Shown: positions 1 to 6,676 of the stretch, piece by piece
Layout of the letters: every line of letters starts with the position of its first letter
Position numbering within the stretch: position 1 is the stretch's first letter
From: Sphingomonas bacterium
Lineage (GTDB): Bacteria > Pseudomonadota > Alphaproteobacteria > Sphingomonadales > Sphingomonadaceae
Reading direction: 5' to 3'
NCBI GenBank assembly: GCA_026785645.1
Contig: JAJAZM010000049.1
Location: 1 to 9,657 of the forward strand
Length of the DNA: 9,657 nucleotides
Translations under genes and position numbers: made by a program
The notes under the pieces: generated by a model
What the model saw: only the letters and a program-made list of their open reading frames with translations
Database searches by the model: none
Told to the model about the DNA's origin: nothing

Positions 1-1
1 C

Positions 2-295
2 CACCAGCTCGGCCGCGACGAAGCCCGCCGCCGGATCGCCGGCAATATCGACCAGCTCGCCGGGCATATCCCCGGCGGCGCGGCGCAAGTCGATTCGCAT
101 TGGGTCGGCGACACGCTCAACCTCAATGTCCACGCCATGGGACAGGAAGTGAAAGCGGTGATCGCGGTGGGCGAGAAAGTGGTCAATTGCACCATCGACC
201 TGCCCGGGATGCTCAGCCTGTTCGCGGGACCGATCGAGGCGTTTCTGAAGCACAAGGGCGACGACTTGCTGCTGGAGGACAAGCGGAAGTCTTGA
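2..295 (+). CDS. Polyhydroxyalkanoic acid system family protein (5' truncated by window edge)
   Basis: The frame is open from the left edge and gives 97 residues ending in EDKRKS before TGA at 293-295. The segment starts HQLGRDEARRR and contains the stretch WVGDTLNLNVHAMGQEVKA, then DLPGMLSLFAGPIEAFL. That layout (an amphipathic HxLG..EA start, then a beta-rich middle and an LP..L..F..PI end) is what I know from the small family called polyhydroxyalkanoic acid system protein (PHA_gran_rgn). Members are about 90-110 residues, so only a few N-terminal residues are probably missing. The family was named from its neighbourhood to PHA granule genes; no enzymatic activity is established, and no PHA synthase or phasin is visible here. 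A ferredoxin reductase follows 102 bases downstream on the same strand. I am fairly sure of the frame and family, less sure of any role in PHA storage. Confidence 0.82.
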   Translation, partial: HQLGRDEARRRIAGNIDQLAGHIPGGAAQVDSHWVGDTLNLNVHAMGQEVKAVIAVGEKVVNCTIDLPGMLSLFAGPIEAFLKHKGDDLLLEDKRKS

Positions 296-386
296 TCAGC
301 GCCTGATTGACGTCATCGGCGAACGCGTGAGCGCGCGAGCGCGCTTCCGCCTTAGACGATCAGACACTAAGCTGCGTTCATGCAGC

Positions 387-392
387 GGGGAG
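387..392 (+). promoter_or_regulatory. Shine-Dalgarno site fixing the ferredoxin reductase start
   Basis: GGGGAG lies 5 bases ahead of the ATG at 398. The alternative in-frame ATG at 380 lies upstream of this site and has no comparable purine run before it. The site therefore supports MRHFVIIG as the true N-terminus. Confidence 0.6.
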
Positions 393-397
393 TCGGC

Positions 398-1705
398 ATG
401 CGTCATTTCGTGATTATCGGGTCGGGGCCGGCGGGATTTTACACCGCCGAGGCGCTGGCCAAGAGTTTCGGCGGCGCGGCGCGGATCGACATCATCGACA
501 AATTGCCGGTGCCCTACGGCCTGATCCGCTTCGGGGTCGCGCCCGATCATCAGTCGATCAAGGCGGTCGCCAAGCGCTACGACAAGGTCGCCGATGATCC
601 CCAGGTACGGTTCGTCGGCAATGTCTCGGTGGGGGAAGCGGTCAGCGTTGATGAATTGCGCGGGCTGTACGACGCGGTGATCTTGGCTACCGGCGCTCCG
701 CACGACCGCGCGCTCGGCATCCCCGGCGAAGATCTTCCCGGCGTGATTGGGTCGGCGGCGTTCGTCGGCTGGTATAATGGCCACCCCGACTTCGCCGACC
801 TCGATCCCCCGCTCGACGGCCGGCATGCGGTGGTGATCGGCAATGGCAATGTCGCGCTCGACGTGGCGCGAATCCTGTCGAAGACCCGCGCCGAATTTGC
901 CGGATCGGACATCGTCGGCCATGCCATCGATGCGCTCGACCGGTCGCGGATCGAAAAGATCGCCTTCCTCGGTCGGCGCGGGCCGCACCAGATTGCGATG
1001 ACTCCAAAGGAGTTGGGCGAGCTCGGGCATCTCGCGGCAGCAGAGCCCTGTGTCGATCCGACCGATTTCCCGTCGCTTGCCGAGGATGAGGCGCTCGACC
1101 CAGGATTGCGTAAATCGGTCGCTCATTTGCGCGCCTTCGCCGCATTGTCGCCGACCGGGGATAAGCCCAAAGCAATCATCTTCGATTTTTTTGCCAAACC
1201 GCTTCGCATCGAGGGAGAGGGACGCGCCGAGCGGGTAATCGTCGAGCGGACCCGGCTCGACGGCGGCCGCGCGGTCGGAACCGGGGAAACCTATGCCATG
1301 CCGGCCGACCTGGTGGTGAGCTGCATCGGTTATTCATCGCCGCACATCGATGGCGTCCCGTTTGACGAGGCAGGCGGCAAATATCGCAACGACCATGGCC
1401 AGATCGATGACGGTCTTTATTGCGTGGGCTGGGCGCGGCGCGGCCCGTCGGGGACGATCGGCACCAACCGGCCCGACGGCTATGAGGTCGCCGAACAGGT
1501 CGCAGGCGCGATGCTGCCGGGATCGGACGGCTGCAAAAGCGGGGGCGAGGCGCTCGATGCGTTGCTTGGGCAGCGCGGCGTGAAATCGACCAGCTTTGCC
1601 GAGTGGCGGCGGATCGAGGCGGCCGAGACTGCGGCGGCGCGCCCCGATTCACCCCGTGAGAAATACGTCCGGCATCACGATTGGCTCAAGGTGCTCGGCC
1701 ACTAG
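398..1705 (+). CDS. FAD-dependent ferredoxin--NADP(+) reductase, adrenodoxin reductase/FprA type
   Basis: This is a flavoprotein of 435 residues, close to the usual length of adrenodoxin-reductase-like enzymes, which pass electrons between NADPH and ferredoxin in the cytoplasm. The N-terminus has the FAD Rossmann motif GSGPAG at residues 8-13, followed by the family's PVPYGLIRFGVAPDH block at 37-51. A second dinucleotide motif, VIGNGNVALDVAR at 146-158, is the NADP fold, with LGRRGP at 191-196 where the cofactor phosphate is expected. The C-terminal GPSGTIGTN at 349-357 is the conserved FAD/NADP-contacting signature. I chose the ATG at 398 rather than 380 because of the GGGGAG ribosome site between them and because the added residues MQRGVG precede the FAD strand awkwardly. 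It follows the PHA-system gene by 102 bases and precedes tRNA-Pro. The ferredoxin partner is not in the window, so the physiological electron acceptor is unknown. No key residue seems missing. Confidence 0.93.
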   Translation: MRHFVIIGSGPAGFYTAEALAKSFGGAARIDIIDKLPVPYGLIRFGVAPDHQSIKAVAKRYDKVADDPQVRFVGNVSVGEAVSVDELRGLYDAVILATGAPHDRALGIPGEDLPGVIGSAAFVGWYNGHPDFADLDPPLDGRHAVVIGNGNVALDVARILSKTRAEFAGSDIVGHAIDALDRSRIEKIAFLGRRGPHQIAMTPKELGELGHLAAAEPCVDPTDFPSLAEDEALDPGLRKSVAHLRAFAALSPTGDKPKAIIFDFFAKPLRIEGEGRAERVIVERTRLDGGRAVGTGETYAMPADLVVSCIGYSSPHIDGVPFDEAGGKYRNDHGQIDDGLYCVGWARRGPSGTIGTNRPDGYEVAEQVAGAMLPGSDGCKSGGEALDALLGQRGVKSTSFAEWRRIEAAETAAARPDSPREKYVRHHDWLKVLGH

Positions 1706-1716
1706 CCCGACACTGC

Positions 1717-1745
1717 TTGCCTAACGTAACACCCCAAGCTAGGAA
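1717..1745 (+). promoter_or_regulatory. Weak candidate promoter for tRNA-Pro
   Basis: TTGCCT (1717-1722) and TAGGAA (1740-1745) are 17 bases apart, placing transcription start near 1752, ahead of the tRNA at 1787. The -35 is a fair match to the sigma-70 consensus and the -10 a poor one. The call rests mainly on position: the tRNA needs a promoter or must be read through from the upstream reductase gene. Confidence 0.25.
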
Positions 1746-1759
1746 GCCCGCGCTCCTGC

Positions 1760-1780
1760 ACCGGACCCAAAAGGTCCGGT
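1760..1780 (+). other. Perfect 8-bp inverted repeat ahead of tRNA-Pro
   Basis: ACCGGACC (1760-1767) and GGTCCGGT (1773-1780) form a perfect stem around the loop CAAAA, ending 6 bases before the mature tRNA 5' end. It lies 55 bases after the reductase stop. It could be the terminator of the upstream gene, although no T-run follows, or a hairpin in the tRNA precursor leader. The sequence shows the structure; the role is inference. Confidence 0.45.
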
Positions 1781-1786
1781 CCCGGT

Positions 1787-1863
1787 CGGGGAGTAGCTCA
1801 GCCTGGTAGAGCACTGTCTTCGGGAGGCAGGGGCCGGAGGTTCGAATCCTCTCTCCCCGACCA
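1787..1863 (+). tRNA. tRNA-Pro, anticodon CGG, CCA encoded
   Basis: The 77 bases fold as a full cloverleaf. The acceptor stem CGGGGAG (1787-1793) pairs with CTCCCCG (1853-1859), then discriminator A at 1860 and a gene-encoded CCA at 1861-1863. The D-stem is GCTC/GAGC (1796-1799 with 1809-1812). The anticodon stem CTGTC/GGCAG holds the loop TTCGGGA with anticodon CGG at 1821-1823, which reads CCG proline codons, heavily used in this GC-rich DNA. The T-stem GGAGG/CCTCT encloses TTCGAAT, with one G-T pair at its outer end. A spurious reverse-strand reading frame runs through this tRNA and is not a gene. Confidence 0.97.
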
Positions 1864-1865
1864 AC

Positions 1866-1904
1866 ATTCAAAAGTGACCCTCAGTGGAACGATCACTTTT
1901 GAAT
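1866..1904. terminator. Perfect 12-bp inverted repeat between convergent tRNA-Pro and DJ-1-like gene
   Basis: ATTCAAAAGTGA (1866-1877) is exactly complementary to TCACTTTTGAAT (1893-1904) around a 15-base loop. It starts 3 bases after the tRNA CCA and ends 25 bases before the stop of the opposing gene, the position expected of a terminator serving both strands. The stem is AT-rich, unlike its surroundings, and no clear T-run follows it in either direction, so an ordinary intrinsic terminator is only one reading. Confidence 0.5.
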
Positions 1905-1929
1905 TATCCGCCGGATGGCGTCTGTTTCC

Positions 1930-2631
1930 TTACGCCGACACGTCCTCGGGCGATTTCACCAGTGCTTTCAACAACGCTTCGGCCGCCGCCTCGCTCGACG
2001 GCGGATTCTGGCCGGTGATCAGCAAGCCGTCCTGAACTACATAAGAGCTGAAATCGGCGCCCTTCGAATAATCACCGCCCTTGGCTTTCAGCATATCCTC
2101 GAGCAGGAACGGCACGATGTTGGTCAGCCCGACGGCTTCTTCCTCGCCATTGGTGAAGCCGGTGACTTTCTTGCCCTTGACCAGCGGCGCACCCTGCGGG
2201 GTGGTAACATTCTTGAGCACTGCGGGGGCGTGGCAGACCAAAGCAACGGGTTTTCCCGCGGCGATCGTGGCTTCGATCAACGCCTTGGAATCGACATCCT
2301 CGGCGAGGTCCCACATCGGGCCGTGGCCACCCGGATAGAATACCGCATCGAACCCGTTCGGATCGATTTCGCCAAGCACTTCGGTCGCGGCGAGCTGGTC
2401 CTGCGCTTGCCCATCGGCCTTGAAGCGGCGGGTGGCGTCGGTCTGCGCGTCGGGAGCATCGCTCTTGGGGTCGAGCGGCGGCTGGCCGCCCTTGGGGCTG
2501 GCGAGCGTGATGGCGTGGCCGGCGTCCTTCAGCACATAATAAGGCGCTGCAAATTCTTCGAGCCAGAAGCCGGTCTTCTTGCCGGTATCGCCGAGCTGGG
2601 CGTGGCTGGTGAGCACCATCAGGATATTCAT
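1930..2631 (-). CDS. DJ-1/PfpI superfamily protein, type 1 glutamine amidotransferase-like (possible glyoxalase III/chaperone)
   Basis: This is a cytosolic protein of 233 residues. The start MNILMVLTSHAQLGDTGKKTG and the motif GFWLEE at 21-26 match the larger DJ-1/PfpI members related to Hsp31, which carry an extended segment between strands. The nucleophile elbow is ALVCHAP at 130-136, with Cys133 and His134; Cys133 is the only cysteine in the protein. The conserved acidic partner is Glu25 or Glu26, and FYPGGHGPMWDL at 98-109 is the usual oxyanion-side loop. Relatives convert methylglyoxal to lactate without glutathione, act as protein chaperones or deglycases, or remain uncharacterised; the sequence does not decide between these. 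The start at 2631 is supported by GGAGA 7 bases ahead (2639-2643 on this strand). It lies 66 bases after the class II aldolase gene in the same direction. A TATCTA box at 2666-2671 may give it its own promoter. Confidence 0.9.
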   Translation of the reverse strand: MNILMVLTSHAQLGDTGKKTGFWLEEFAAPYYVLKDAGHAITLASPKGGQPPLDPKSDAPDAQTDATRRFKADGQAQDQLAATEVLGEIDPNGFDAVFYPGGHGPMWDLAEDVDSKALIEATIAAGKPVALVCHAPAVLKNVTTPQGAPLVKGKKVTGFTNGEEEAVGLTNIVPFLLEDMLKAKGGDYSKGADFSSYVVQDGLLITGQNPPSSEAAAEALLKALVKSPEDVSA

Positions 2632-2664
2632 TAGGATGTCTCCATGATCATCCCCGCCCGCCGC

Positions 2665-2673
2665 CTAGATAGG
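2665..2673 (-). promoter_or_regulatory. Candidate -10 element for the DJ-1-like gene
   Basis: Read on the minus strand this is CCTATCTAG, with TATCTA 34 bases ahead of the ATG at 2631. The identical 9-mer stands ahead of the aminopeptidase at 6669-6677. A convincing -35 hexamer is not visible (TTCCAT at about the right spacing is a weak match), so the call is tentative. Confidence 0.3.
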
Positions 2674-2697
2674 AACGAGCGCCGCCGATGGAAGGGC

Positions 2698-3513
2698 TCA
2701 GGTGGCGAAGCTCGGGTCTAGCCGGTACGCCTTCCTCAGCAGCGCGGGCCACGCCAGCAGGTTCGCCGCCAACTTCAGCCCGACGCCGCCTTGCTCGGCC
2801 GCGAGTTCGGGTGTGCCTTGGGGCGGATTGTTGAGCTTGTCGCCAGCGCTCAGCGCCATCACCTGCGCCTGGCATGCGCGCTCGAGGAAATATAGCTTGA
2901 TGAAGCATTCGCCGACATTGCCGCCAACCGCCAGCGTGCCATGGTTGCGGAGCAGCATGGCGTTTTTCGTGCCGAGATCCTCGACCAGCCGTTCGCGCTC
3001 CTCAAGCTCGGTCGCGACGCCTTCATAATCGTGGAAGGCGAGGTCGCCGCGGACCAGCATCGCGGTCTGGGTGATCGGCAGCAGCCCGTCCTGATGCGCC
3101 GCCACCGCCTGCCCCTGCGGCGTATGGAGGTGCATCACTGCATGGGCATCGTCGCGCGCCATATGGATCGCAGAATGAATAATGAATCCCGCGGGGTTGG
3201 TGATGAACGGGGTCTGGTCGACCGGATTGCCGTGGATATCGACCTTGACCAGCGATGAAGCAGTGACCTCCTCGAACATCAACTGGTACGGATTGAGCAG
3301 GAAATGATGCTCCGGGCCCGGGATACGCGCCGAGAGATGGGTGAAGATGAGGTCGTCCCAGCCATAATAAGCGACCAATCGGTAGGCGGCGGCGAGATCG
3401 ACCCGGATCGCCCATTCCTCCGCACTGACTCGCTCTTTCATCGAGGGAATCGCGAGGTCATGAATCGGCGCGGTGCCGGTGATCCCGCGGTTCATCGTAT
3501 CGACTCGGTTCAT
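2698..3513 (-). CDS. Class II aldolase/adducin family protein
   Basis: The 271-residue protein has the fold of metal-dependent class II aldolases such as fuculose-1-phosphate aldolase. The zinc-binding histidines are visible as MHLHTPQG (His128 and His130) and RNHGTL (His191). FEEVTASSLVKVD at 80-92 aligns with the catalytic-glutamate strand of fuculose aldolase, pointing to Glu81. Other conserved blocks are YYGWDDLIFTHLSAR at 49-63 and NPAGFIIHSAIH at 106-117. Members of this longer, about 250-270-residue group are widespread in proteobacteria and mostly lack an assigned substrate, so I give no gene symbol. The ATG at 3513 overlaps the isomerase stop as ATGA, which indicates translational coupling, and AGGA lies 9 bases ahead; an internal ATG at 3495 is a possible alternative adding six fewer residues. 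It is the last member of the tight operon. Confidence 0.9.
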   Translation of the reverse strand: MNRVDTMNRGITGTAPIHDLAIPSMKERVSAEEWAIRVDLAAAYRLVAYYGWDDLIFTHLSARIPGPEHHFLLNPYQLMFEEVTASSLVKVDIHGNPVDQTPFITNPAGFIIHSAIHMARDDAHAVMHLHTPQGQAVAAHQDGLLPITQTAMLVRGDLAFHDYEGVATELEERERLVEDLGTKNAMLLRNHGTLAVGGNVGECFIKLYFLERACQAQVMALSAGDKLNNPPQGTPELAAEQGGVGLKLAANLLAWPALLRKAYRLDPSFAT

Positions 3514-4160
3514 GGCGCTGGATCCTGCTGGGCGATAAGGTCGGGATGGGCGGCGGCGAAGGCAGGATGCGCGCTGGCCGATTCGTCGGCGCGGCGGAGC
3601 GCGGGGTACGGCGCGATCGGCACCGCGAACCGCCGGGCGTTGTAGAGCTGGGGGACGAGGCAGACATCGGCGAGGCTGGGCTCATCGCCGAACAGGAAGG
3701 CGCCGGCGCGGGGCGCAGCGAGCGCTTCCAGCGCGACAAGGCCCTCGGTCACCCAATGGGCATACCAGGCGTCGCTCTGCGCCTGGCTCACGCCAAGCGT
3801 TCCGCCGAGATATTTGAGCACGCGGAGATTGTTGAGCGGATGGATGTCGCAGGCCACGGTCATCGCCAGCGCGCGGACATGGGCGCCGTCGGCGGGTTCG
3901 CGCGGCATCAGCGGCGGGTCGGGAAATTTCTGGTCGAGATAGACCGCGATGGCCAGGCTCTGGGTCAGTTTGAGCCCGTCGATCTCAAGCATCGGCACGA
4001 AGCCTTGCGGATTGAGCGCTCGATAGGCGGGGTCTTTCTGCGCACCCTCGGCCAGATTGACCGAGTGGCGGTCATACGCGATGCCCTTCAGATTAAGCGC
4101 GATCCGCACCCGGTACGCCGCTGAGGAGCGGAAATAATCGTGGAGCAGGGGCCGCGTCAT
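3510..4160 (-). CDS. maiA: Maleylacetoacetate isomerase, zeta-class glutathione S-transferase
   Basis: This is a cytosolic enzyme of 216 residues, normal for the family. Maleylacetoacetate isomerase uses glutathione to turn maleylacetoacetate into fumarylacetoacetate in tyrosine and homogentisate breakdown. The zeta signature is SSAAYRVRIAL at 12-22. The thioredoxin-fold glutathione site is QGFVPMLEIDG at 52-62 (cis-proline at 56) and TQSLAI at 66-71. The all-helical domain carries CDIHPLNNLRVLKYL at 104-118 and PSLADVCLVPQLYNARRF at 161-178. Eukaryotic zeta enzymes have Cys where this protein has Ala14; bacterial relatives often lack it. No homogentisate dioxygenase or fumarylacetoacetase is beside it, so it may act on another substrate. 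The start at 4160 lies 9 bases past the thioesterase stop and has no strong ribosome site of its own, suggesting coupling. Its stop overlaps the aldolase start by ATGA. Confidence 0.9.
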   Translation of the reverse strand: MTRPLLHDYFRSSAAYRVRIALNLKGIAYDRHSVNLAEGAQKDPAYRALNPQGFVPMLEIDGLKLTQSLAIAVYLDQKFPDPPLMPREPADGAHVRALAMTVACDIHPLNNLRVLKYLGGTLGVSQAQSDAWYAHWVTEGLVALEALAAPRAGAFLFGDEPSLADVCLVPQLYNARRFAVPIAPYPALRRADESASAHPAFAAAHPDLIAQQDPAP

Positions 4161-4169
4161 GACGTCAGT

Positions 4170-4580
4170 CTAACCATCTCCCATGAAAGGCGCCACCACC
4201 TGTGGGGGAACGCGGATCGGGCGGCCGGCGGCCTTGTCGATGATCGCCCACTGGGTCACCGCGCGGACCCGGACCTTACCGTCCGCGCCGACGAATTCCA
4301 TGTGCCGATCGAACCGCGCGCCCTTGGGTGTCTCGCCGACCCAAGTGCGGCCGGACAGGGTCTCGCCGTCGAACGCGGGGCGGAGATAATCGATCTCGTG
4401 GCGGACGACGACCCAGATATAGGCATCCTGGTGCGCGGGGTCGGCAACGCTGTACCAATGGGCCAGCGCGACCTCCTGGATCCACTGCACCCACACCGCA
4501 TTGTTGACATGGCCGAGCTCGTCGATGTGCTCGGGAAGCGCGGTGACCTGATGCTCGAAGATCGCGCGGGCCTCTTTCAT
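4170..4580 (-). CDS. Acyl-CoA thioesterase, hotdog fold (4HBT/YbgC-FadM-like)
   Basis: This 136-residue protein has the single-domain hotdog length of 4-hydroxybenzoyl-CoA thioesterase relatives, which hydrolyse acyl-CoA thioesters to free CoA and acid in the cytoplasm. The hallmark is HIDELGHVNNAVWVQWIQE at 18-36. Asp20 is the usual catalytic acid position, and GHVNN at 23-27 is the helix cap that binds the thioester. The later strands read VVRHEIDYLRPAFDGE (58-73) and an RFDRHMEF block (89-96), as in this family. Acyl chain preference cannot be read from the sequence. Its ATG at 4580 overlaps the oligopeptidase stop as ATGA, so it is almost certainly co-translated with that gene, and it ends 9 bases before the isomerase start. 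Confidence 0.88.
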   Translation of the reverse strand: MKEARAIFEHQVTALPEHIDELGHVNNAVWVQWIQEVALAHWYSVADPAHQDAYIWVVVRHEIDYLRPAFDGETLSGRTWVGETPKGARFDRHMEFVGADGKVRVRAVTQWAIIDKAAGRPIRVPPQVVAPFMGDG

Positions 4581-6631
4581 CGGCCGAGCTGGGTCAGGAC
4601 GAAGGCATAAGCTTCGGCGACTTCGTGGAGCGCGTTCCAGCGGCCCGACTTGCCGCCATGGCCCGCGCCCATGTTGATCTTCAAGAGCAGGAGGTTGTCG
4701 TCAGTCTTGGTGGCGCGTAGCCGGGCGGCCCATTTGGCGGGCTCCCAGTAAGTCACGCGCGGGTCGTGGAGGCCGCCGGTGATCAGCAGCGGCGGATAAG
4801 CCTGGGCGGTGACATTGTCGTAGGGCGAGTAACTGCGGATCAGCTCGAACGCTTCGCGATCCTCGATCGGATTGCCCCATTCGGTCCATTCGCCCGGAGT
4901 GAGCGGCAGCGTGTCGTCGAGCATCGTGCTGAGCACATCGACGAACGGCACGTCGGCGACCACCGCGCCATAGAGGTCGGGCGCCTGGTTGATCACCGCG
5001 CCCATCAGCTCGCCGCCGGCCGATCCTCCCTGCGCGGCGACCTGTCCGGCCTTGGCATAGCCGGCGTCGATCAGTCCGCGAGTGACGTCGACGAAGTCGT
5101 TGAAGGTGTTGGTGCGGCTTTTGAGCTTGCCGTCGAGGAACCATTGATAGCCGAGGTCGTCGCCGCCGCGGATATGGGCGATGGCGAAGGCTACCCCGCG
5201 ATCGACTAGGCTGAGGCGGCTGGTCGAGAAACTCGGCGGGATGGCGTAACCATAAGCGCCATAAGCATAAACGAAAAGCTTGCCCGAGCCGTCGAGCTTG
5301 GAGTCGCGGCGGCGGAGGACCGAGACCGGTACCATTTTGCCGTCGCGCGCGGCAATCATCAGTCGGTCGGTGACGTATAGCGCCGGGTCGTAGCCCGAGG
5401 GGATCTCCTGGACCTTGAGCACCTCGAGCCGGTCGTCGGCGGGGTGATAGTCGTAGGCCGTGCCGGGGGTGACCATCGACGAATAATGCAGTCGATACGC
5501 CTCGGGCGCGTAATCGGGATTGCCCGAAAAACCTGCGCTGTAGCTCGCCTCGGCGAAGGGCACGCGCTGTTCGATGCCGGTGGCGTAATCGCGAAGCACA
5601 AGCTGGTCGAGGCCGTCGACGCGGCTGGTGATCAGCTGATGATCGCGGTGCGTGGCGATCCCGCGAAGGTAAGTGCGGTCGCTTCCGGCGACGACGGTCG
5701 ACCAATCGGCGGGTCTGGCCGGGTCGGCGCTGGCAATCCGGAAATTCACGTGATCGTCATTGGTCAGAATCCACAAACTGCCGTGCGCCGAATCGACTTC
5801 ATACTGGACGTCGGGGGTGCGCGGGCGGATCAGGGTGAGCGGTGCGTAGGGATTGTCGGCGGGAACGAAACGGACTTCGTTCGAGCTGTTGTTGCCGGTC
5901 GAGATCAGGATGAAGCGATCGTCGGTGGTGCGCCCGACCCCGACCGAAAATGCGATGTCGGCCGTCTCATCGTAGAGCGTGACTGCCGCCGCAGGGTCGG
6001 CGCCGATGCGGTGATAACGCGCGCGATAGCTGCGCCACTGGTCGTTGACCTCGGTGAATACCAGCCCGGCCGAGTCGCTGGTCCACACCGGCTGACCGAT
6101 GCCGACCGAAGTGACGGTCTCGATGTCCTTGCCCGAGACGAGGTCGCGCACCACCAATTTGAACCGTTCCGACCCGTCGTCGTCGACCAGGGTGGCGAGC
6201 TTCGCGCCGTCGGGGCTGACCGCGAATGCGCCGAGGCGGAAATATTCCTTGCCCTCGGCCCCGGCATTTTCGTCGAAGATCAGCTGGTCGTCGCCGCCGG
6301 CCACAGGTTTGCGATACCATAAACGATATTGCGTCCCTTCCTTGAATGCCGACCAGTAAAGCCAGTCGCCATCCTTGAGCGGCGGCGAGCTATCATCCTC
6401 CTTGATCCGCCCCTTCATCTCCTGGAACAGGCTCTCGACCAGCGCGGCATGCGGCGTCATCGCGGCTTCGAAATAGACATTCTCGGCCTTCAAATAATCG
6501 AGCACGTCGGCGTCGGTCACCTCGGGATAGCCGGGATCGCGGATCCAGGCCCAATCGTCGGTCAGGGTGACGCCGTGATGGGTCGCGCTGTGAGGTTTGC
6601 GCGCAGCGACGGGGGGCGGGGCAAGGCTCAT
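4577..6631 (-). CDS. ptrB: Oligopeptidase B (prolyl oligopeptidase family S9A serine peptidase)
   Basis: The 684-residue protein matches oligopeptidase B, a cytosolic peptidase that cuts short peptides after Arg or Lys. The N-terminal part opens with the typical ITDDWAWIRDP-like block (VTLTDDWAWIRDP at 21-33) and LKAENVYFEA at 47-56. A beta-propeller spans roughly residues 80-400 and restricts substrate size. The alpha/beta hydrolase domain begins near FVYAYGAYGY at 453-462 and contains IAHIRGGDDLGYQW at 484-497. The catalytic triad is Ser537 in GGSAGG (535-540), Asp623 in LHDPRV and His658 in GAGHGG, with the order and spacing of the E. coli enzyme. There is no signal peptide. The start at 6631 is backed by AGGAG at 6637-6641 on this strand, 5 bases away. 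It heads the minus-strand operon and is divergent to another peptidase. I judge oligopeptidase B rather than prolyl oligopeptidase from the RGGDDLGYQWF and DDTLPLTPGEWTEWGNP blocks. Confidence 0.94.
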   Translation of the reverse strand: MSLAPPPVAARKPHSATHHGVTLTDDWAWIRDPGYPEVTDADVLDYLKAENVYFEAAMTPHAALVESLFQEMKGRIKEDDSSPPLKDGDWLYWSAFKEGTQYRLWYRKPVAGGDDQLIFDENAGAEGKEYFRLGAFAVSPDGAKLATLVDDDGSERFKLVVRDLVSGKDIETVTSVGIGQPVWTSDSAGLVFTEVNDQWRSYRARYHRIGADPAAAVTLYDETADIAFSVGVGRTTDDRFILISTGNNSSNEVRFVPADNPYAPLTLIRPRTPDVQYEVDSAHGSLWILTNDDHVNFRIASADPARPADWSTVVAGSDRTYLRGIATHRDHQLITSRVDGLDQLVLRDYATGIEQRVPFAEASYSAGFSGNPDYAPEAYRLHYSSMVTPGTAYDYHPADDRLEVLKVQEIPSGYDPALYVTDRLMIAARDGKMVPVSVLRRRDSKLDGSGKLFVYAYGAYGYAIPPSFSTSRLSLVDRGVAFAIAHIRGGDDLGYQWFLDGKLKSRTNTFNDFVDVTRGLIDAGYAKAGQVAAQGGSAGGELMGAVINQAPDLYGAVVADVPFVDVLSTMLDDTLPLTPGEWTEWGNPIEDREAFELIRSYSPYDNVTAQAYPPLLITGGLHDPRVTYWEPAKWAARLRATKTDDNLLLLKINMGAGHGGKSGRWNALHEVAEAYAFVLTQLGR

Positions 6632-6646
6632 TGATTCTCCTGGGCA

Positions 6647-6676
6647 TTGGCGAAACTGGCAGTTCGGCCCTATCTA
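6647..6676 (+). promoter_or_regulatory. Candidate promoter for the Xaa-Pro aminopeptidase
   Basis: TTGGCG (6647-6652) and TATCTA (6671-6676) are 18 bases apart in the 67-base divergent region. Transcription would start near 6683, just ahead of the AGAGGAG ribosome site at 6685-6691, leaving a very short leader. I see no equally good -35/-10 pair for the oligopeptidase direction, whose promoter may overlap this one. Confidence 0.35.

Noticed and set aside
100..306. Plus-strand 68-residue frame within the PHA-system gene
   Set aside because: The +1-shifted frame gives a typical GC-rich Arg/Gly/His product; the frame from position 2 matches a known family to its stop.
380..397. Earlier ATG for the ferredoxin reductase at 380
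   Set aside because: The strong ribosome site at 387-392 lies downstream of it, and the added residues are not part of the FAD fold.
296..397. Promoter for the ferredoxin reductase, with TTGACG at 307-312
   Set aside because: No -10-like hexamer lies 16-18 bases downstream; the region there is alternating GC. The gene may instead be read through from upstream.
296..1126. Open reverse frame of 276 residues across the ferredoxin reductase start
   Set aside because: It is a composition artefact opposite a well-supported flavoprotein, with no domain signature.
1686..1871. Reverse-strand frame of 61 residues containing RIRTSGPCLPK
   Set aside because: It is the antisense translation of tRNA-Pro, a frequent false protein in databases. 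The cloverleaf explains the sequence fully.
1787..1904. Possible genomic-island attachment site at tRNA-Pro
   Set aside because: No integrase, no second copy of the tRNA 3' end and no shift in composition or gene type occurs on either side within the window.
1915..2634. Plus-strand frame of 239 residues opposite the DJ-1-like gene
   Set aside because: It covers almost exactly the real gene on the other strand and has no recognisable motif, whereas the minus strand has the Cys133 elbow and a good ribosome site.
5444..6322. Open plus-strand frame of 292 residues antisense to oligopeptidase B
   Set aside because: It mirrors the codon structure of the real gene, shows no domain, and has no ribosome site or partner.
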